DNA of 40,041 nt from Spirochaetales bacterium (GCA_016342585.1 JAEINK010000007.1:1-40041); one strand, 5' to 3'; positions 1-9,275 are shown, numbered from the stretch's first letter. The notes: generated by a model from the sequence alone, not told the origin. A program made the numbers and translations.

Positions 1-106
1 CTTTCATAGAAACAGTCTACAAGAAATTTCCCTTTATGTCTAGTTTTTTATACGTCGTCCTGAGTAGTTACCAAAATCCAAACAAAAAAAAGAAAGGGAG
101 AAGGTT

Positions 107-1387
107 ATGAAAAAAGCGATTTTAATCCTGATGGCCACGGTATTGGTGGGTGGAATGCTATTTGCCGGTGGTGGACAGGAAGAGCCTGCCGCTATGGAAG
201 ATGTAATGGAAGTAGAAGTTCTACACTGGTGGACTTCCGGTGGTGAAGCAGCAGCCTTGAATGTACTTAAAGAAGATCTTGAAGCAAAAGGTATTTCATG
301 GGTAGATATGCCTGTTGCCGGTGGTGGTGGAACAGAAGCCATGACGGTTCTCAGATCCCGGGCAACTTCTGGAAATCCCCCAGCTGCTGTTCAGATGTTG
401 GGATTTGACATTATTGACTGGGCATCGGAAGGACTTCTTGCAAACCTGAATGATGTGGCCGAAGCAGAGGGTTGGGATGCTGTTGTTCCTGAAGCACTTC
501 AGAAATTTTCAAAATATGATGGTGTATGGATTGCAGCTCCTGTAAATATTCACTCAACAAACTGGGTTTGGGCAAACAAAAAAGTTTGTGACGAACTTGG
601 AATTGCATTACCTATTAGATCCTGGGATGACTTTATCATGGCTCTTGATAAGGTTAAAGCTTCCGGTAGAACCGCTCTTGCACACGGTGGACAGGCCTGG
701 CAGGATGCAACAATGTTCGACAGTGCAGTAATTGCCGCCGGCGGACCTGAATTCTATAAAAAAACAATGATTGATCTTGATGAGGCTGCGCTTGGATCAG
801 CTACTATGAAGGATGCTTTTGATAAAATGGATCAACTTCGAAGTTATGTCGATGATAACTTCTCCGGTCGAGACTGGAACCTTGCATCCGCAATGGTAAT
901 CGAGGGACAGGCTGGTTTTCAGATGATGGGTGATTGGGCAAAGGGTGAATTCCTTAATGCCGGACAGGTTCCCGGAGTCGATTTTGTGGCTTTCAGAACA
1001 CCCGGAACTCAGGGAACTGTAACTTTCAATGCAGATCAGTTTGTTATGTTTGAAGTTGATGAGTCTCTTAGAACTGCCCAGAATATGCTGGCCAGTGCTA
1101 TCCTTTCCCCCACATTCCAGGTAGCCTTTAATACCGTTAAAGGTTCTGTTCCCGCCAGAACAGATGTATCTGATGCAGAATTCACAATCATTGGAAAAAC
1201 CGGTATGAAAGAACTGGCAGAAGCAAACAGTAATGGTACACTCTTTGGATCTATGGCTCACGGACACTCCTGTCCTGCAGCAGTAAAGAATGCCATTTAT
1301 GATGTTGTAACTGCCCATTTTAATGGTCAGTACGATGCGGCTCAGGCTGTTCAGGAACTGGTTAAAGCCGTAGCCAGCGCTAAATAA
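107..1387 (+). CDS. Carbohydrate ABC transporter substrate-binding protein
   Basis: Extracytoplasmic sugar-binding protein (family 1 SBP, close in feel to the glucose/mannose-binding GtsA group). It would deliver a sugar to the two permeases that follow. The N-terminus is a signal peptide of about 20 residues ending LFA before GGGQEEP. There is no lipobox cysteine, so it is probably cut by signal peptidase I. The mature part opens with [16 protein letters not shown], typical of sugar SBPs, and the length of 426 residues is normal. The ATG at 107 follows GGGAGAAGG at 95-104. It is the first gene of an operon that also holds a YbiW-type lyase and a ROK kinase, so a polyol or anhydro-sugar ligand is inferred, not shown. 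An intrinsic terminator directly downstream suggests it is made in excess over the permeases. Confidence 0.93.
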   Translation: MKKAILILMATVLVGGMLFAGGGQEEPAAMEDVMEVEVLHWWTSGGEAAALNVLKEDLEAKGISWVDMPVAGGGGTEAMTVLRSRATSGNPPAAVQMLGFDIIDWASEGLLANLNDVAEAEGWDAVVPEALQKFSKYDGVWIAAPVNIHSTNWVWANKKVCDELGIALPIRSWDDFIMALDKVKASGRTALAHGGQAWQDATMFDSAVIAAGGPEFYKKTMIDLDEAALGSATMKDAFDKMDQLRSYVDDNFSGRDWNLASAMVIEGQAGFQMMGDWAKGEFLNAGQVPGVDFVAFRTPGTQGTVTFNADQFVMFEVDESLRTAQNMLASAILSPTFQVAFNTVKGSVPARTDVSDAEFTIIGKTGMKELAEANSNGTLFGSMAHGHSCPAAVKNAIYDVVTAHFNGQYDAAQAVQELVKAVASAK

Positions 1388-1403
1388 TTCTTATAATTTT
1401 ATT

Positions 1404-1442
1404 AGAGGCAGCAGCTTTTATCTGGCTGCTGCTTCTTTTTTT
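1404..1442 (+). terminator. Intercistronic terminator/attenuator after the binding-protein gene
   Basis: A 12-bp stem with one G-U pair (1404-1415 with 1425-1436; core GCAGCAGC/GCTGCTGC), a 9-nt loop and a T-rich tail to 1442. It lies between the binding-protein stop and the first permease. It probably terminates part of the transcription, giving more binding protein than membrane subunits, which is the usual arrangement in sugar ABC operons. Confidence 0.8.
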
Positions 1443-1480
1443 GAGGTGCTCGATATTGAACACCCTGAAAAAGGAAGAAC

Positions 1481-2371
1481 ATGAAAATGATGAAGAAGTC
1501 AAAATGGCGGATTACCGGTGATGATCTTGTCGCAAGATCGGTTTTGCTGCCCACCGTGATTCTAACGATGGTATTTGTTTATGCTTTTATTGCTTATACA
1601 ATACTAATCTCCTTTACCGGTTCCAAAATGCTGCCAAATTTCAACTGGGTAGGAATTCAAAATTATGTGAAGCTCTTTAAATTAGGGAACTGGCATATTG
1701 CTTTACGTAATATGCTTGTCTTCAGTATTCTCTATATTGGCATCTGTACAATGCTCGGTTTATTTTTAGCTATACTGATTGACCTAAACCGGATGGGAGA
1801 GAAGATTTTCAGGCCGATATTCCTTTATCCCATGGCAATCTCGTTTATTGTTACCGGTACAGCCTGGAAATGGTTTCTGGATCCGGGTATCGGGCTTGAG
1901 AGGATTATGCACCTCTGGGGATTTGAAGCATTCAAATTTGACTGGATAAAGAATTCTGATTTTGCTATATATACGGTTGTAATAGCGGCGGTATGGCAGG
2001 TCACCGGCTATGTCATGACCATGTTTCTTGCGGGGCTCCGGGCAGTAGACGATGCCACGGTTGAGTCGGCAGTTGTTGAAGGAGCCTCCGGATTTCAGCT
2101 CTATTTTAAGGTTATTATTCCTCAGCTAAGGTCATCTTTCCTGTCTGTCATTGTTATCCTTGGTCATATGGCGATAAAATCCTACGACCTTGTTGTTGCT
2201 CTTACAAGCGGCGGACCTGGACGCTCGAGTGAACTGCCTTCCACCTTTATGTATTCTTACACATTTACACGAAACCAGATGGGTATAGGAGCCAGCTCGG
2301 CTGTTTTCATGCTCTTTATCATCGGCATAATCATTACGCCCTATATTCGGGCTCAGATGAAGGGGGAATAG
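1481..2371 (+). CDS. Sugar ABC transporter permease (MalF/UgpA type)
   Basis: Inner-membrane subunit of the importer (BPD_transp_1 family). It has 296 residues with about six hydrophobic spans; the first is near residues 20-45. The cytoplasmic EAA loop is visible as VEGASGFQLYFKVIIPQL near residue 200, where the ATPase coupling helix docks. The short periplasmic part suits the two-permease class fed by GtsA/MalE-like proteins. The ATG at 1481 is preceded by AAGGAAG at 1471-1477. The stop is two bases from the next permease start, so the two are translated together. The ATPase subunit is not in the window. Confidence 0.93.
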   Translation: MKMMKKSKWRITGDDLVARSVLLPTVILTMVFVYAFIAYTILISFTGSKMLPNFNWVGIQNYVKLFKLGNWHIALRNMLVFSILYIGICTMLGLFLAILIDLNRMGEKIFRPIFLYPMAISFIVTGTAWKWFLDPGIGLERIMHLWGFEAFKFDWIKNSDFAIYTVVIAAVWQVTGYVMTMFLAGLRAVDDATVESAVVEGASGFQLYFKVIIPQLRSSFLSVIVILGHMAIKSYDLVVALTSGGPGRSSELPSTFMYSYTFTRNQMGIGASSAVFMLFIIGIIITPYIRAQMKGE

Positions 2372-2373
2372 GG

Positions 2374-3246
2374 ATGTCTGTTAAATCAATAATGAAACTA
2401 CGCCGTAGATGGGATGTGGTTGTTATCGCTCTTATGATAATTTTTGCCATCTATTTTTTGACACCTCTTTATGTAATGATTGTCAATTCGGTAAAACCGT
2501 TATCAGAAATACGAACAGGAAATATGCTGGCCCTTCCTAGGGTATTTTCCATGGACTCATGGAAAACAGCCTGGTTTTCGGCACAGATTGGTGTTCAGGC
2601 GACCGGTTTAAAACCCTATCTTATTAACTCTATTAAAATGGTAATTCCGGCTGTTCTCATGTCTACAATTATGGGTGCGTTAAGCGGATTCACCTTATCT
2701 AAATGGAAGTTTAAAGGATCTACCCTAATTTTCGGATTCATTCTTTTCGGGTGTTTTATTCCTTTTCAGATAGTACTGATACCTTCGGCACGTGTTCTCG
2801 GGATTCTCGGGCTGGCAGGATCAACACCTGGTCTAATCCTGATTCACACGGTTTATGGTCTCGGATTCACTACACTCTTTTTTAAGAATGCGTATGAGAA
2901 TATGCCGAATGAGTTGATTCAATCGGCACAGGTGGATGGCGCTCATTTTTTCAAGATTTTCACCTCCATCATCCTTCCGAACTCGGCACCTATAATCGTT
3001 GTTTCTATAATCTGGCAGACAACCAATATCTGGAATGACTTTCTCTTCGGTGTTTCCTTCGGTGATGCTACATCCCAGCCGATAACTGTTGCACTTAACA
3101 ACCTGGTAAGTTCTTCTACTGGTGTCAAAGAGTATAACGTTCATTTTGCAGCAGCACTTATGGCTGCTTTTCCGACCCTGCTTATATATTTTATTTCCGG
3201 ACGATACTTTGTGCGGGGACTCATGTCTGGTTCGGTTAAGGGATAA
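2374..3246 (+). CDS. Sugar ABC transporter permease (MalG/UgpE type)
   Basis: Second membrane subunit, expected to pair with the product of 1481-2371. It has 290 residues, six hydrophobic spans, and the EAA loop VDGAHFFKIFTSIILPNS followed by the conserved NIWNDFLFG stretch typical of MalG-type proteins. The start at 2374 uses AGGGGGA at 2361-2367, inside the end of the preceding gene. No ATP-binding gene follows. Spirochaetes and Firmicutes often serve several sugar importers with one shared MsmK/UgpC-type ATPase elsewhere, which is the likely explanation. Confidence 0.93.
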   Translation: MSVKSIMKLRRRWDVVVIALMIIFAIYFLTPLYVMIVNSVKPLSEIRTGNMLALPRVFSMDSWKTAWFSAQIGVQATGLKPYLINSIKMVIPAVLMSTIMGALSGFTLSKWKFKGSTLIFGFILFGCFIPFQIVLIPSARVLGILGLAGSTPGLILIHTVYGLGFTTLFFKNAYENMPNELIQSAQVDGAHFFKIFTSIILPNSAPIIVVSIIWQTTNIWNDFLFGVSFGDATSQPITVALNNLVSSSTGVKEYNVHFAAALMAAFPTLLIYFISGRYFVRGLMSGSVKG

Positions 3247-3290
3247 TTTCGGGATTCTATAGATTCAGCGCTGGTGAAAGAGGGGATGAA

Positions 3291-3749
3291 ATGGATATAC
3301 TGATAAAGCTGGTGGAAGAGGAGAGGGTGCTTCAATTTGATACCTTCTCCCATTCCAGAGCATTGGAACTGGGAAATTTTTTGGCAGACAGAGCCAGGGA
3401 TAAGAACCTGGCCATAGCCATTCATATCGATAGAAATGGACAGAGTCTCTTTCATTATGCCCTTCCCGGGACCACCATTGATAATGATCTCTGGCTGGCT
3501 GGAAAGATAAATGTTGTTTATTATTTTCAACACTCTTCATATTATGTAAAAAAAATGCTTCTCTCCAAAGACAAAGAGATGAAAAAAGATCTCTTTCTTG
3601 ATCCAGGTCGATACAGGGCTTCTGGCGGAGCTTTTCCTATTATTGTGAAGGGGTCAGGAATAGTTGCCGCTGCTGCGGTCTCGGGTCTTCCTGATAAGGA
3701 TGATCATGAATTTCTGACTGAGGCGATCGGGAGTTTTTTAGAATTATAG
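3291..3749 (+). CDS. UPF0303 / heme-degrading-domain (DUF336-like) protein
   Basis: A cytoplasmic protein of 152 residues resembling the UPF0303 family (yeast YBR137W-like), related to the DUF336/HbpS/PduO-C fold. Family-like stretches include AIAIHIDRNGQSLFHYALPG near the middle and an SGGAFPI-type turn with GSGIVAAAAVSGLP in the C-terminal half. The biochemical role is unsettled: DUF336 relatives bind heme or cobalamin-linked partners, and some sit beside dehydratases. AGGGGATG at 3281-3288 serves the ATG at 3291. It lies between the importer and the glycyl radical enzyme, 9 bases before the latter, so co-expression with that enzyme is almost certain. Any maintenance or chaperone role for it is inference. 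Confidence 0.8.
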   Translation: MDILIKLVEEERVLQFDTFSHSRALELGNFLADRARDKNLAIAIHIDRNGQSLFHYALPGTTIDNDLWLAGKINVVYYFQHSSYYVKKMLLSKDKEMKKDLFLDPGRYRASGGAFPIIVKGSGIVAAAAVSGLPDKDDHEFLTEAIGSFLEL

Positions 3750-3758
3750 GGAGTTATC

Positions 3759-6167
3759 ATGTTAAATGTCACCGAAAGATATCCTGAACGAATCAGAAAA
3801 TTAAAAGATCTCATGCTAGACACCCGGCCTACGATCTGTACGGAGAGGGCGAAGGTTTTTACACGGGTATACAAAGAGCGAGCCGCTGAACCTGTTATCT
3901 ACAAGCGGGCACTGGCCCTTGATGAAACCCTGAAAACCATGTCGATCTTCATAAATCCAGGAGAACTTATAGTTGGCAATCAGTCTTCCCGAAACAGAGC
4001 CGCCCCCATCTTTCCTGAATATGCGGTTGAATGGATAGTCAAGGAGATCGATGAGTTTGAGAAGAGGCCCGGGGATGGGTTTTTCCCGGATGATCAGACT
4101 AAGAAAGACTTACGGGAACTCTGCGGATTTTGGGAGGGACAGACAACCCTTGATAGGGGCAGAGCCTTAATGTCCGACCAACTGCGGGAGATTCATGAAT
4201 CGGGAATCATCAGAGCCGAGGGTAATCTTACTTCTGGTGATGCTCATATAGCGGTAAACAATGAAAAGATTCTAAAAATCGGGATCGATGGTTATATAGG
4301 CCTTGTTGAAAAAGAGCGGGAAACCCTGAGGATTGCCGAGTACAGGGACTTAAAGAAGGAACAGTTTTATAAATCTGTTTTGTTAGGCCTTAAATCTCTT
4401 TCTGCCTTCATATTGAGGTATGAAGCGCTGGCGAGAGTTTTGGCTGATACGGAAATGGATGGGGAACGAAAGGGGGAGTTGAAAATAATTTCGGATAATT
4501 GCCGTGCTATTGCCCGGAAGCCGCCGGAAAATTTTTATCAGGCCCTGCAACTGGTCTATTTTATTCAGCTTGTTCTTCAGATAGAAAGTAACGGTCACTC
4601 CCTCTCTCTGGGAAGAGTTGATCAGTATTTATACCCCTTTTACAGAAAAGATGTGGATTCCGGGATAATCAGTGATAATCAGGTGCTTGAGCTTCTTGAA
4701 AATACCTGGGTCAAGCTCTACTCATTTTTAAAGATACGATCCTGGTCTCATACCCGGTACTCAGCCGGATCTCCCCTCTATCAGAATGTTACAATCGGAG
4801 GACAGACCAGAGATGGAAAGGATGGAGTGAATGATCTCTCCTATCTGATCCTCTGGTCGGTGGGTGAGGCAAAGCTTACCCAACCCAACCTTTCAGTTAG
4901 ATTTCACAAGGATATGCGGAGTGATTTTCTCATGGAGTGTGTGAAGGTTATTGAAAAGGGGTTTGGGATGCCTGCTTTCAACAATGACGAAGTGGTTATC
5001 CCCGCCTTCCTGGCTTTGGGTGTCAGCCGGGAGGATGCTTTCGATTATTCTGCCATCGGCTGCATCGAGGTGGCTGTTCCCGGAAAATGGGGGTATCGTT
5101 GCACTGGAAAGCATTTTATCAATTTCATGCGTGTTTTTCTGGCTGTAATCAATGATGGCAAGGATACGGTTTCCGGAAAAACCTTTCTTGCCGGTCATGG
5201 GATGCTTACCGATTTTAAAGATTATGATGAATTGTTGCGTGAGTGGGACAGACAGATAAAATGGTATGCCGAAGGTGGCGTTGCCATTGATACTGCCATT
5301 GATACGGTACTCGAGGAGCAGGCTCCTGATATTCTTTGTTCGGCTTTTACCGATGATTGTATCGGCCGTGGTTTAACCGTTCATGAGGGTGGAACCATAT
5401 ATGATTTTGTTTCCGGCCTTCAGGTTGGGATCGCAAATCTTGGAAACTCCCTGGCGGCTGTTAAGAAGCTTGTTTTTGAGGAAAAAAAGATTACCCCGGA
5501 AGAGTTGTTAAAATACCTCGAAAATGATTTTGCAGGCAAGGACGGGGAGGCCATCCGGCAGATGCTGCTTAAGGATGCGCCGAAGTTCGGAAATGATGAT
5601 GATTATGTGGATGGGCTTGTAGAGGAGGCCTACCAGAGTTATATAGAGAAGATAGAAACCTGTAAGACAATCCGGGATGGCCGGGGGCCTATAGGATGCA
5701 GATATTACGCCGGGACATCGAGTATTTCGGCCAATGTACCCTCCGGGGCGGTTGTGCCAGCCAGCCCTGACGGAAGAAAGGCCTGGACACCATTAGCCGA
5801 GGGGTGTTCGCCCTCATCGGGTACGGATCTGAAAGGGCCCACGGCAGTCTTCAATTCGATTGCCAAACTCCCGACAGAAAAGATCCTGGGAGGAGTTCTC
5901 CTTAATCAGAAACTCTCCCCTTCGGTTATTAAAAATTCAGAGGATAAAGAGAAGTTGATTTTTCTACTCCGAACTTTTTTCTCAAGATTAAAAGGATGGC
6001 ATGTTCAGTACAATATAGTAGACCGAAATACCCTCATTGCTGCACAGGAGAGACCGGAAGAGTACCGAGATCTGATTGTCCGGGTGGCGGGTTATTCAGC
6101 CTTTTTTACTGTTCTCTCTCCTGATGCCCAGAATGATATTATTGCCAGGACGGAACATGTCCTCTAA
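3759..6167 (+). CDS. ybiW: YbiW-type glycyl radical enzyme (probable 1,5-anhydroglucitol-6-phosphate lyase)
   Basis: Glycyl radical enzyme of 802 residues; E. coli YbiW has about 810. The active-site loop reads AIGCIE with Cys435 and Glu437. The C-terminal radical loop is RVAGYSAFF with the radical Gly778, and the protein ends SPDAQNDIIARTEHVL. Many stretches match what I recall of YbiW nearly word for word, including AAPIFPEY, SGDAHIAVN, ESNGHSLSLGR, SAGSPLYQNVTIGG, KWGYRCTGKHFINF and GIANLGNSLAAVKKLVFE. PflD and glycerol or choline lyases differ at these places. YbiW is reported to open the ring of 1,5-anhydroglucitol-6-phosphate to 1-deoxyfructose-6-phosphate. The importer and ROK kinase in the same operon fit a phosphorylated anhydro-sugar substrate. 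No radical-SAM activase is adjacent. Confidence 0.9.
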   Translation: MLNVTERYPERIRKLKDLMLDTRPTICTERAKVFTRVYKERAAEPVIYKRALALDETLKTMSIFINPGELIVGNQSSRNRAAPIFPEYAVEWIVKEIDEFEKRPGDGFFPDDQTKKDLRELCGFWEGQTTLDRGRALMSDQLREIHESGIIRAEGNLTSGDAHIAVNNEKILKIGIDGYIGLVEKERETLRIAEYRDLKKEQFYKSVLLGLKSLSAFILRYEALARVLADTEMDGERKGELKIISDNCRAIARKPPENFYQALQLVYFIQLVLQIESNGHSLSLGRVDQYLYPFYRKDVDSGIISDNQVLELLENTWVKLYSFLKIRSWSHTRYSAGSPLYQNVTIGGQTRDGKDGVNDLSYLILWSVGEAKLTQPNLSVRFHKDMRSDFLMECVKVIEKGFGMPAFNNDEVVIPAFLALGVSREDAFDYSAIGCIEVAVPGKWGYRCTGKHFINFMRVFLAVINDGKDTVSGKTFLAGHGMLTDFKDYDELLREWDRQIKWYAEGGVAIDTAIDTVLEEQAPDILCSAFTDDCIGRGLTVHEGGTIYDFVSGLQVGIANLGNSLAAVKKLVFEEKKITPEELLKYLENDFAGKDGEAIRQMLLKDAPKFGNDDDYVDGLVEEAYQSYIEKIETCKTIRDGRGPIGCRYYAGTSSISANVPSGAVVPASPDGRKAWTPLAEGCSPSSGTDLKGPTAVFNSIAKLPTEKILGGVLLNQKLSPSVIKNSEDKEKLIFLLRTFFSRLKGWHVQYNIVDRNTLIAAQERPEEYRDLIVRVAGYSAFFTVLSPDAQNDIIARTEHVL

Positions 6168-6176
6168 AAGTGGAAA

Positions 6177-7148
6177 GTGATGGAAAAATTGATTTGCGGT
6201 GTGGATCTTGGCGGAACAAAACTGGCCGCCGCCCTTTTTAAACAGGATGGGAGCCGAATTGATATGGTGATCACTCATGATCACACGGATTTGAACCCTG
6301 ATGAAATCGTATTAAGGATTGCGGCTCTTGTCCGGGAGCTTCTATCAGAAAACAATTTGAATTTAGATGACCTTCTCGGGGTCGGTGTCGGACTTGCAGG
6401 TCATATCCTTCATAAGGAGGGGATGATCATAACGAGCAGCAATTTTAAAAATACTATCCATCATTTTCCTTTGGTTGGAAAACTAGAAAAAGAACTTGGG
6501 GGTGTGAAGGTTTTTCTGGATAATGATGCCAATGCACAGGCCCTGGGGGAGTTTAAATATGGAGCCGGTCGGGATGGCGATTATGATTCCCTGGTGTATA
6601 TGACCATCTCCACAGGAATCGGGGCAGGGCTTGTTCTGAATCGGAAGATGTATCGGGGACAATCGGGAACCGCCGGTGAGATTGGTCACACCATCATAGA
6701 TATTGATGCGGATTCAAAATGTACCTGCGGGAATTATGGCTGCCTCATGGCCCTATCTTCGGGTCTTTTTTTTCCGGAACTATATAAAAGAAAACTTGAA
6801 AAAGGGATTTTCAGCACACTTGGTGTTACAATAGAAACTGCCGGTCAGGTGGATGGCCATCTGGTGAACCGGGGATTTAAAGAAGGCGATCCCGTTTCCA
6901 TTGCCATTGTTGAAGATTCAGCGGATATGGTTGGTTTCGGCATATTTAATATATTTCAACTTCTGAATCCTGATGTTGTCGTTTTAGGCGGCGGGTTGAT
7001 GAATTTTGGAGATTCATTTACAAATAGAATACGTGAAAAATTTTGTTCCCTCACCAATGAAATGATGTGTGAAGAGATGGGGATTCTTGTCTCTGAAATG
7101 GGAACAGATGCGGGCCTACTGGGTGCCGCAGCATTAGTACTGGAGTAA
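6177..7148 (+). CDS. ROK-family sugar kinase
   Basis: ATP-dependent sugar kinase of the ROK family, 323 residues. The N-terminal phosphate-binding motif is DLGGTK (residues 10-15), the catalytic Asp117 lies in LDNDANAQALGE, and a zinc site is formed by His171 (EIGHT) and Cys182, Cys184 and Cys189 (CTCGNYGC). The glutamate that usually follows as CLE is Met here (CLMALSSG), which may alter sugar contacts. It lacks an N-terminal HTH, so it is a kinase and not a NagC-type repressor. Starts are possible at GTG 6177 or ATG 6180, just after GGAAAG. From its place behind the YbiW-like lyase I infer that it makes the 6-phosphate substrate of that enzyme; glucose is the alternative substrate. Confidence 0.9.
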   Translation: MMEKLICGVDLGGTKLAAALFKQDGSRIDMVITHDHTDLNPDEIVLRIAALVRELLSENNLNLDDLLGVGVGLAGHILHKEGMIITSSNFKNTIHHFPLVGKLEKELGGVKVFLDNDANAQALGEFKYGAGRDGDYDSLVYMTISTGIGAGLVLNRKMYRGQSGTAGEIGHTIIDIDADSKCTCGNYGCLMALSSGLFFPELYKRKLEKGIFSTLGVTIETAGQVDGHLVNRGFKEGDPVSIAIVEDSADMVGFGIFNIFQLLNPDVVVLGGGLMNFGDSFTNRIREKFCSLTNEMMCEEMGILVSEMGTDAGLLGAAALVLE

Positions 7149-7152
7149 TTTA

Positions 7153-7899
7153 ATGGATAAAAGGCTTGATCATATACTGGGAATACTGTCCGACGGCCAT
7201 AAGGCATCGGTAAAGGAGCTGGCTGAACGTCTTAATGTTTCTCCCGCTACGATCAGGCAGGATCTTACACGCCTTGAACAGGATGGATTTTTAAAACGGT
7301 TTCATGGCGGAGCTGTTCTGGATGAGACTGATGTGATCTCTCACCGGATGGCTATTAATTATGATATTAAAAAAAAGATAGCGGCAAAAGCAGCCAGTTT
7401 CATAAATGAGGGGGATACTATCTTCCTGGAGTCAGGTTCGATCATGGCTCTTCTGGTAAAGGAGATAGCAGCCCTCAAAAACATCACTATCATCACATCA
7501 AATGCCTTCATTGCCCGATCGGTTGCTCAGAATGCGGAAAATAATGTAGTGCTTATCGGGGGGGTTTTCCAGCCCGAGAGTGAAAGTCTTGTGGGGAAAA
7601 TGGCAGTACTCTGTATAGAGCAGCTTCATTTCAGCAAAGCCTTCATCGGTGTAGATGGTTTCACTGGAGATACGGGGTTTACGGGCAGGGATATGATGCG
7701 GGCTGAAATCGCCTCCACTATTATAAAGAAAAGCCCAGAAGTATTTATTATTACCGATTCCTCGAAATTCGGCAGGATAAATTTATCCCGTTACTGCACA
7801 CTTGATGAAACGGATCACATCATAACTGATTCCACCATACCTGATAGTTTTCGCGAGATGGTTTCAAAAGAGAGTGATTTAATTATAATTGATGAATGA
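7153..7899 (+). CDS. DeoR-family transcriptional repressor
   Basis: Transcription factor of 248 residues. The N-terminal winged HTH spans about residues 4-55 (VKELAERLNVSPATIRQDL, then KRFHGGAVL), and the C-terminal DeoRC sugar-phosphate sensor domain includes the ITSNAFIA and LIGG segments. DeoR-type regulators usually repress a sugar operon until a phosphorylated sugar binds. It starts 4 bases after the ROK kinase stop and its own stop overlaps the next start (ATGA at 7896-7899), so it belongs to the operon. It probably controls the operon promoter upstream of 107, where short palindromes occur. The effector would be the kinase or lyase product; this is inference. Confidence 0.92.
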   Translation: MDKRLDHILGILSDGHKASVKELAERLNVSPATIRQDLTRLEQDGFLKRFHGGAVLDETDVISHRMAINYDIKKKIAAKAASFINEGDTIFLESGSIMALLVKEIAALKNITIITSNAFIARSVAQNAENNVVLIGGVFQPESESLVGKMAVLCIEQLHFSKAFIGVDGFTGDTGFTGRDMMRAEIASTIIKKSPEVFIITDSSKFGRINLSRYCTLDETDHIITDSTIPDSFREMVSKESDLIIIDE

Positions 7900-9263
7900 T
7901 TTTTAAAAGATTATTCATTTTAATAATAGCATGCTTTTTCAGTAATATTTTAGCCGCTGCCGGTTTCGAAAACCTTACCATAACCACGAATAATGATCTC
8001 TTTAACGGTGAGGTTTCGATTAATCGTGATGATTACCGAACATACGGGATCGGCACTTCCATCGAATGGACCGGCGGGTTTTTTACGGATCTATTTTTTT
8101 ACGGTCTTACCGATAGGAAAGAAAATCAAAGGTGCGATCTTGGTGAGATTAAAACTGGTCTCTCCTTAGAATTTGAACAGGGGCCCGTCACTCTGGTTTT
8201 AAAGCCTTTTATCGGGGGGAGTTTTTACGGAAATCTGGGTGGTCAGTACGCCCAGAATATCGTGCACAGGATGTTTTCGCTGAAAGAGGTTTCCTTTGAT
8301 TATTTATCTGATAGTTCTTCAACGGGTAGTTCTTTTTCTGATAGAAACGCTGAGCTTCTGTTTGGCCTCGATGCGATCTGTGGGGCTGCATATTCTTTGA
8401 GGAATAGTCGATCTATTTCTCCTGAAATGCATGCTCATTTTTCCTATTCGGTGCCCTCGGCATTTAAGACGGAATTCTTGTTCAATCTTTCCCTCTCTAC
8501 TGATTGGGATAACAGCCTTGATTTTGGTGCCGGGTGGAGTGGAATCTTTTCTGAATACCCGGACAGAGTCCTTGAGCTTTCTCTTTCACAGGAAGAGGGT
8601 TTTTATATTTCCGGTGGTATCAGTACTGGAATATTAAAGTATGAGAATAGACTTTATCCCGGTTCGGAATACTCAAGCGGTTCAATCTCTCTTGCTTTTT
8701 CAGGAGTGCCCGATTCCAGGGAAAGGGGAAAAGGAAAAGAATTTTTATTGGATTACTCCCTGGATTTTCTCTACTTCCTGAAAGGGATGAGGATCCTGTT
8801 TCCTCTGGATATGACTTCCACTGTTTTTACTTCCATAGAAAAGACTCGTTTACGGATACTGGTTTTTGCTGATTATACCTATGGTGATGCGGTGAATGAT
8901 TTTCAGTCGACCGAGTATCAGATACGGTTTTCCCAGATCCTGGCAGGTTTTGATTTTGGATTTGGATTCTTTCCATCCGGTATCCCCCTGGAGTTCTTTG
9001 CCGGTTTTGCTGCCGGATGCCGTAATGAGAAGTTCTGGGATTTGGGTGAGAATGTTGAATCGGTTTATTCACCCGTTTTCCAGCCTGAAGCCGGGCTTCG
9101 TACCGCGGCTTTAACCCTGTTTCCAGAAGGCGGTTTGTTTGATCCCAATACCAGATATGGTCTTTCTCTTCGTTATGGGGTGCAATTTATTACAGGAAAT
9201 GAAATTCAGGTACAGATGCAGCATCGTTTTTCTTTGGGCCTTAACCTCTGGTCTTTTTTCTGA
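7896..9263 (+). CDS. LpxR-like (DUF2219) outer-membrane beta-barrel protein, divergent
   Basis: Secreted protein of 455 residues with a signal peptide of about 21 residues, then alternating polar/aromatic strands throughout and a C-terminal aromatic end, as in outer-membrane barrels. Near the N-terminus ITTNNDLF followed by DDYRTYGIGTSIEW resembles the start of LpxR lipid A 3'-deacylases (Asn33, Asp34). GGQYAQNIVHR (His124) resembles the GGQ..QN..HR segment that carries their catalytic histidine. It is longer than LpxR (about 320 residues), so it may be a distinct branch or a porin-like relative. The start overlaps the DeoR-family stop by 4 bases. If the operon handles glycans, a passive uptake barrel is an equally plausible role. 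Confidence 0.6.
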   Translation: MIFKRLFILIIACFFSNILAAAGFENLTITTNNDLFNGEVSINRDDYRTYGIGTSIEWTGGFFTDLFFYGLTDRKENQRCDLGEIKTGLSLEFEQGPVTLVLKPFIGGSFYGNLGGQYAQNIVHRMFSLKEVSFDYLSDSSSTGSSFSDRNAELLFGLDAICGAAYSLRNSRSISPEMHAHFSYSVPSAFKTEFLFNLSLSTDWDNSLDFGAGWSGIFSEYPDRVLELSLSQEEGFYISGGISTGILKYENRLYPGSEYSSGSISLAFSGVPDSRERGKGKEFLLDYSLDFLYFLKGMRILFPLDMTSTVFTSIEKTRLRILVFADYTYGDAVNDFQSTEYQIRFSQILAGFDFGFGFFPSGIPLEFFAGFAAGCRNEKFWDLGENVESVYSPVFQPEAGLRTAALTLFPEGGLFDPNTRYGLSLRYGVQFITGNEIQVQMQHRFSLGLNLWSFF

Positions 9264-9275
9264 TAGTGTCGAGAA

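Noticed and set aside
1..106. Short palindromes (TTTC-ATA-GAAA at 2-12, GAAATTTC at 23-30) as DeoR-family operators
   Set aside because: They are short and AT-rich enough to arise by chance, and the promoter itself could not be placed; kept only as a hint.
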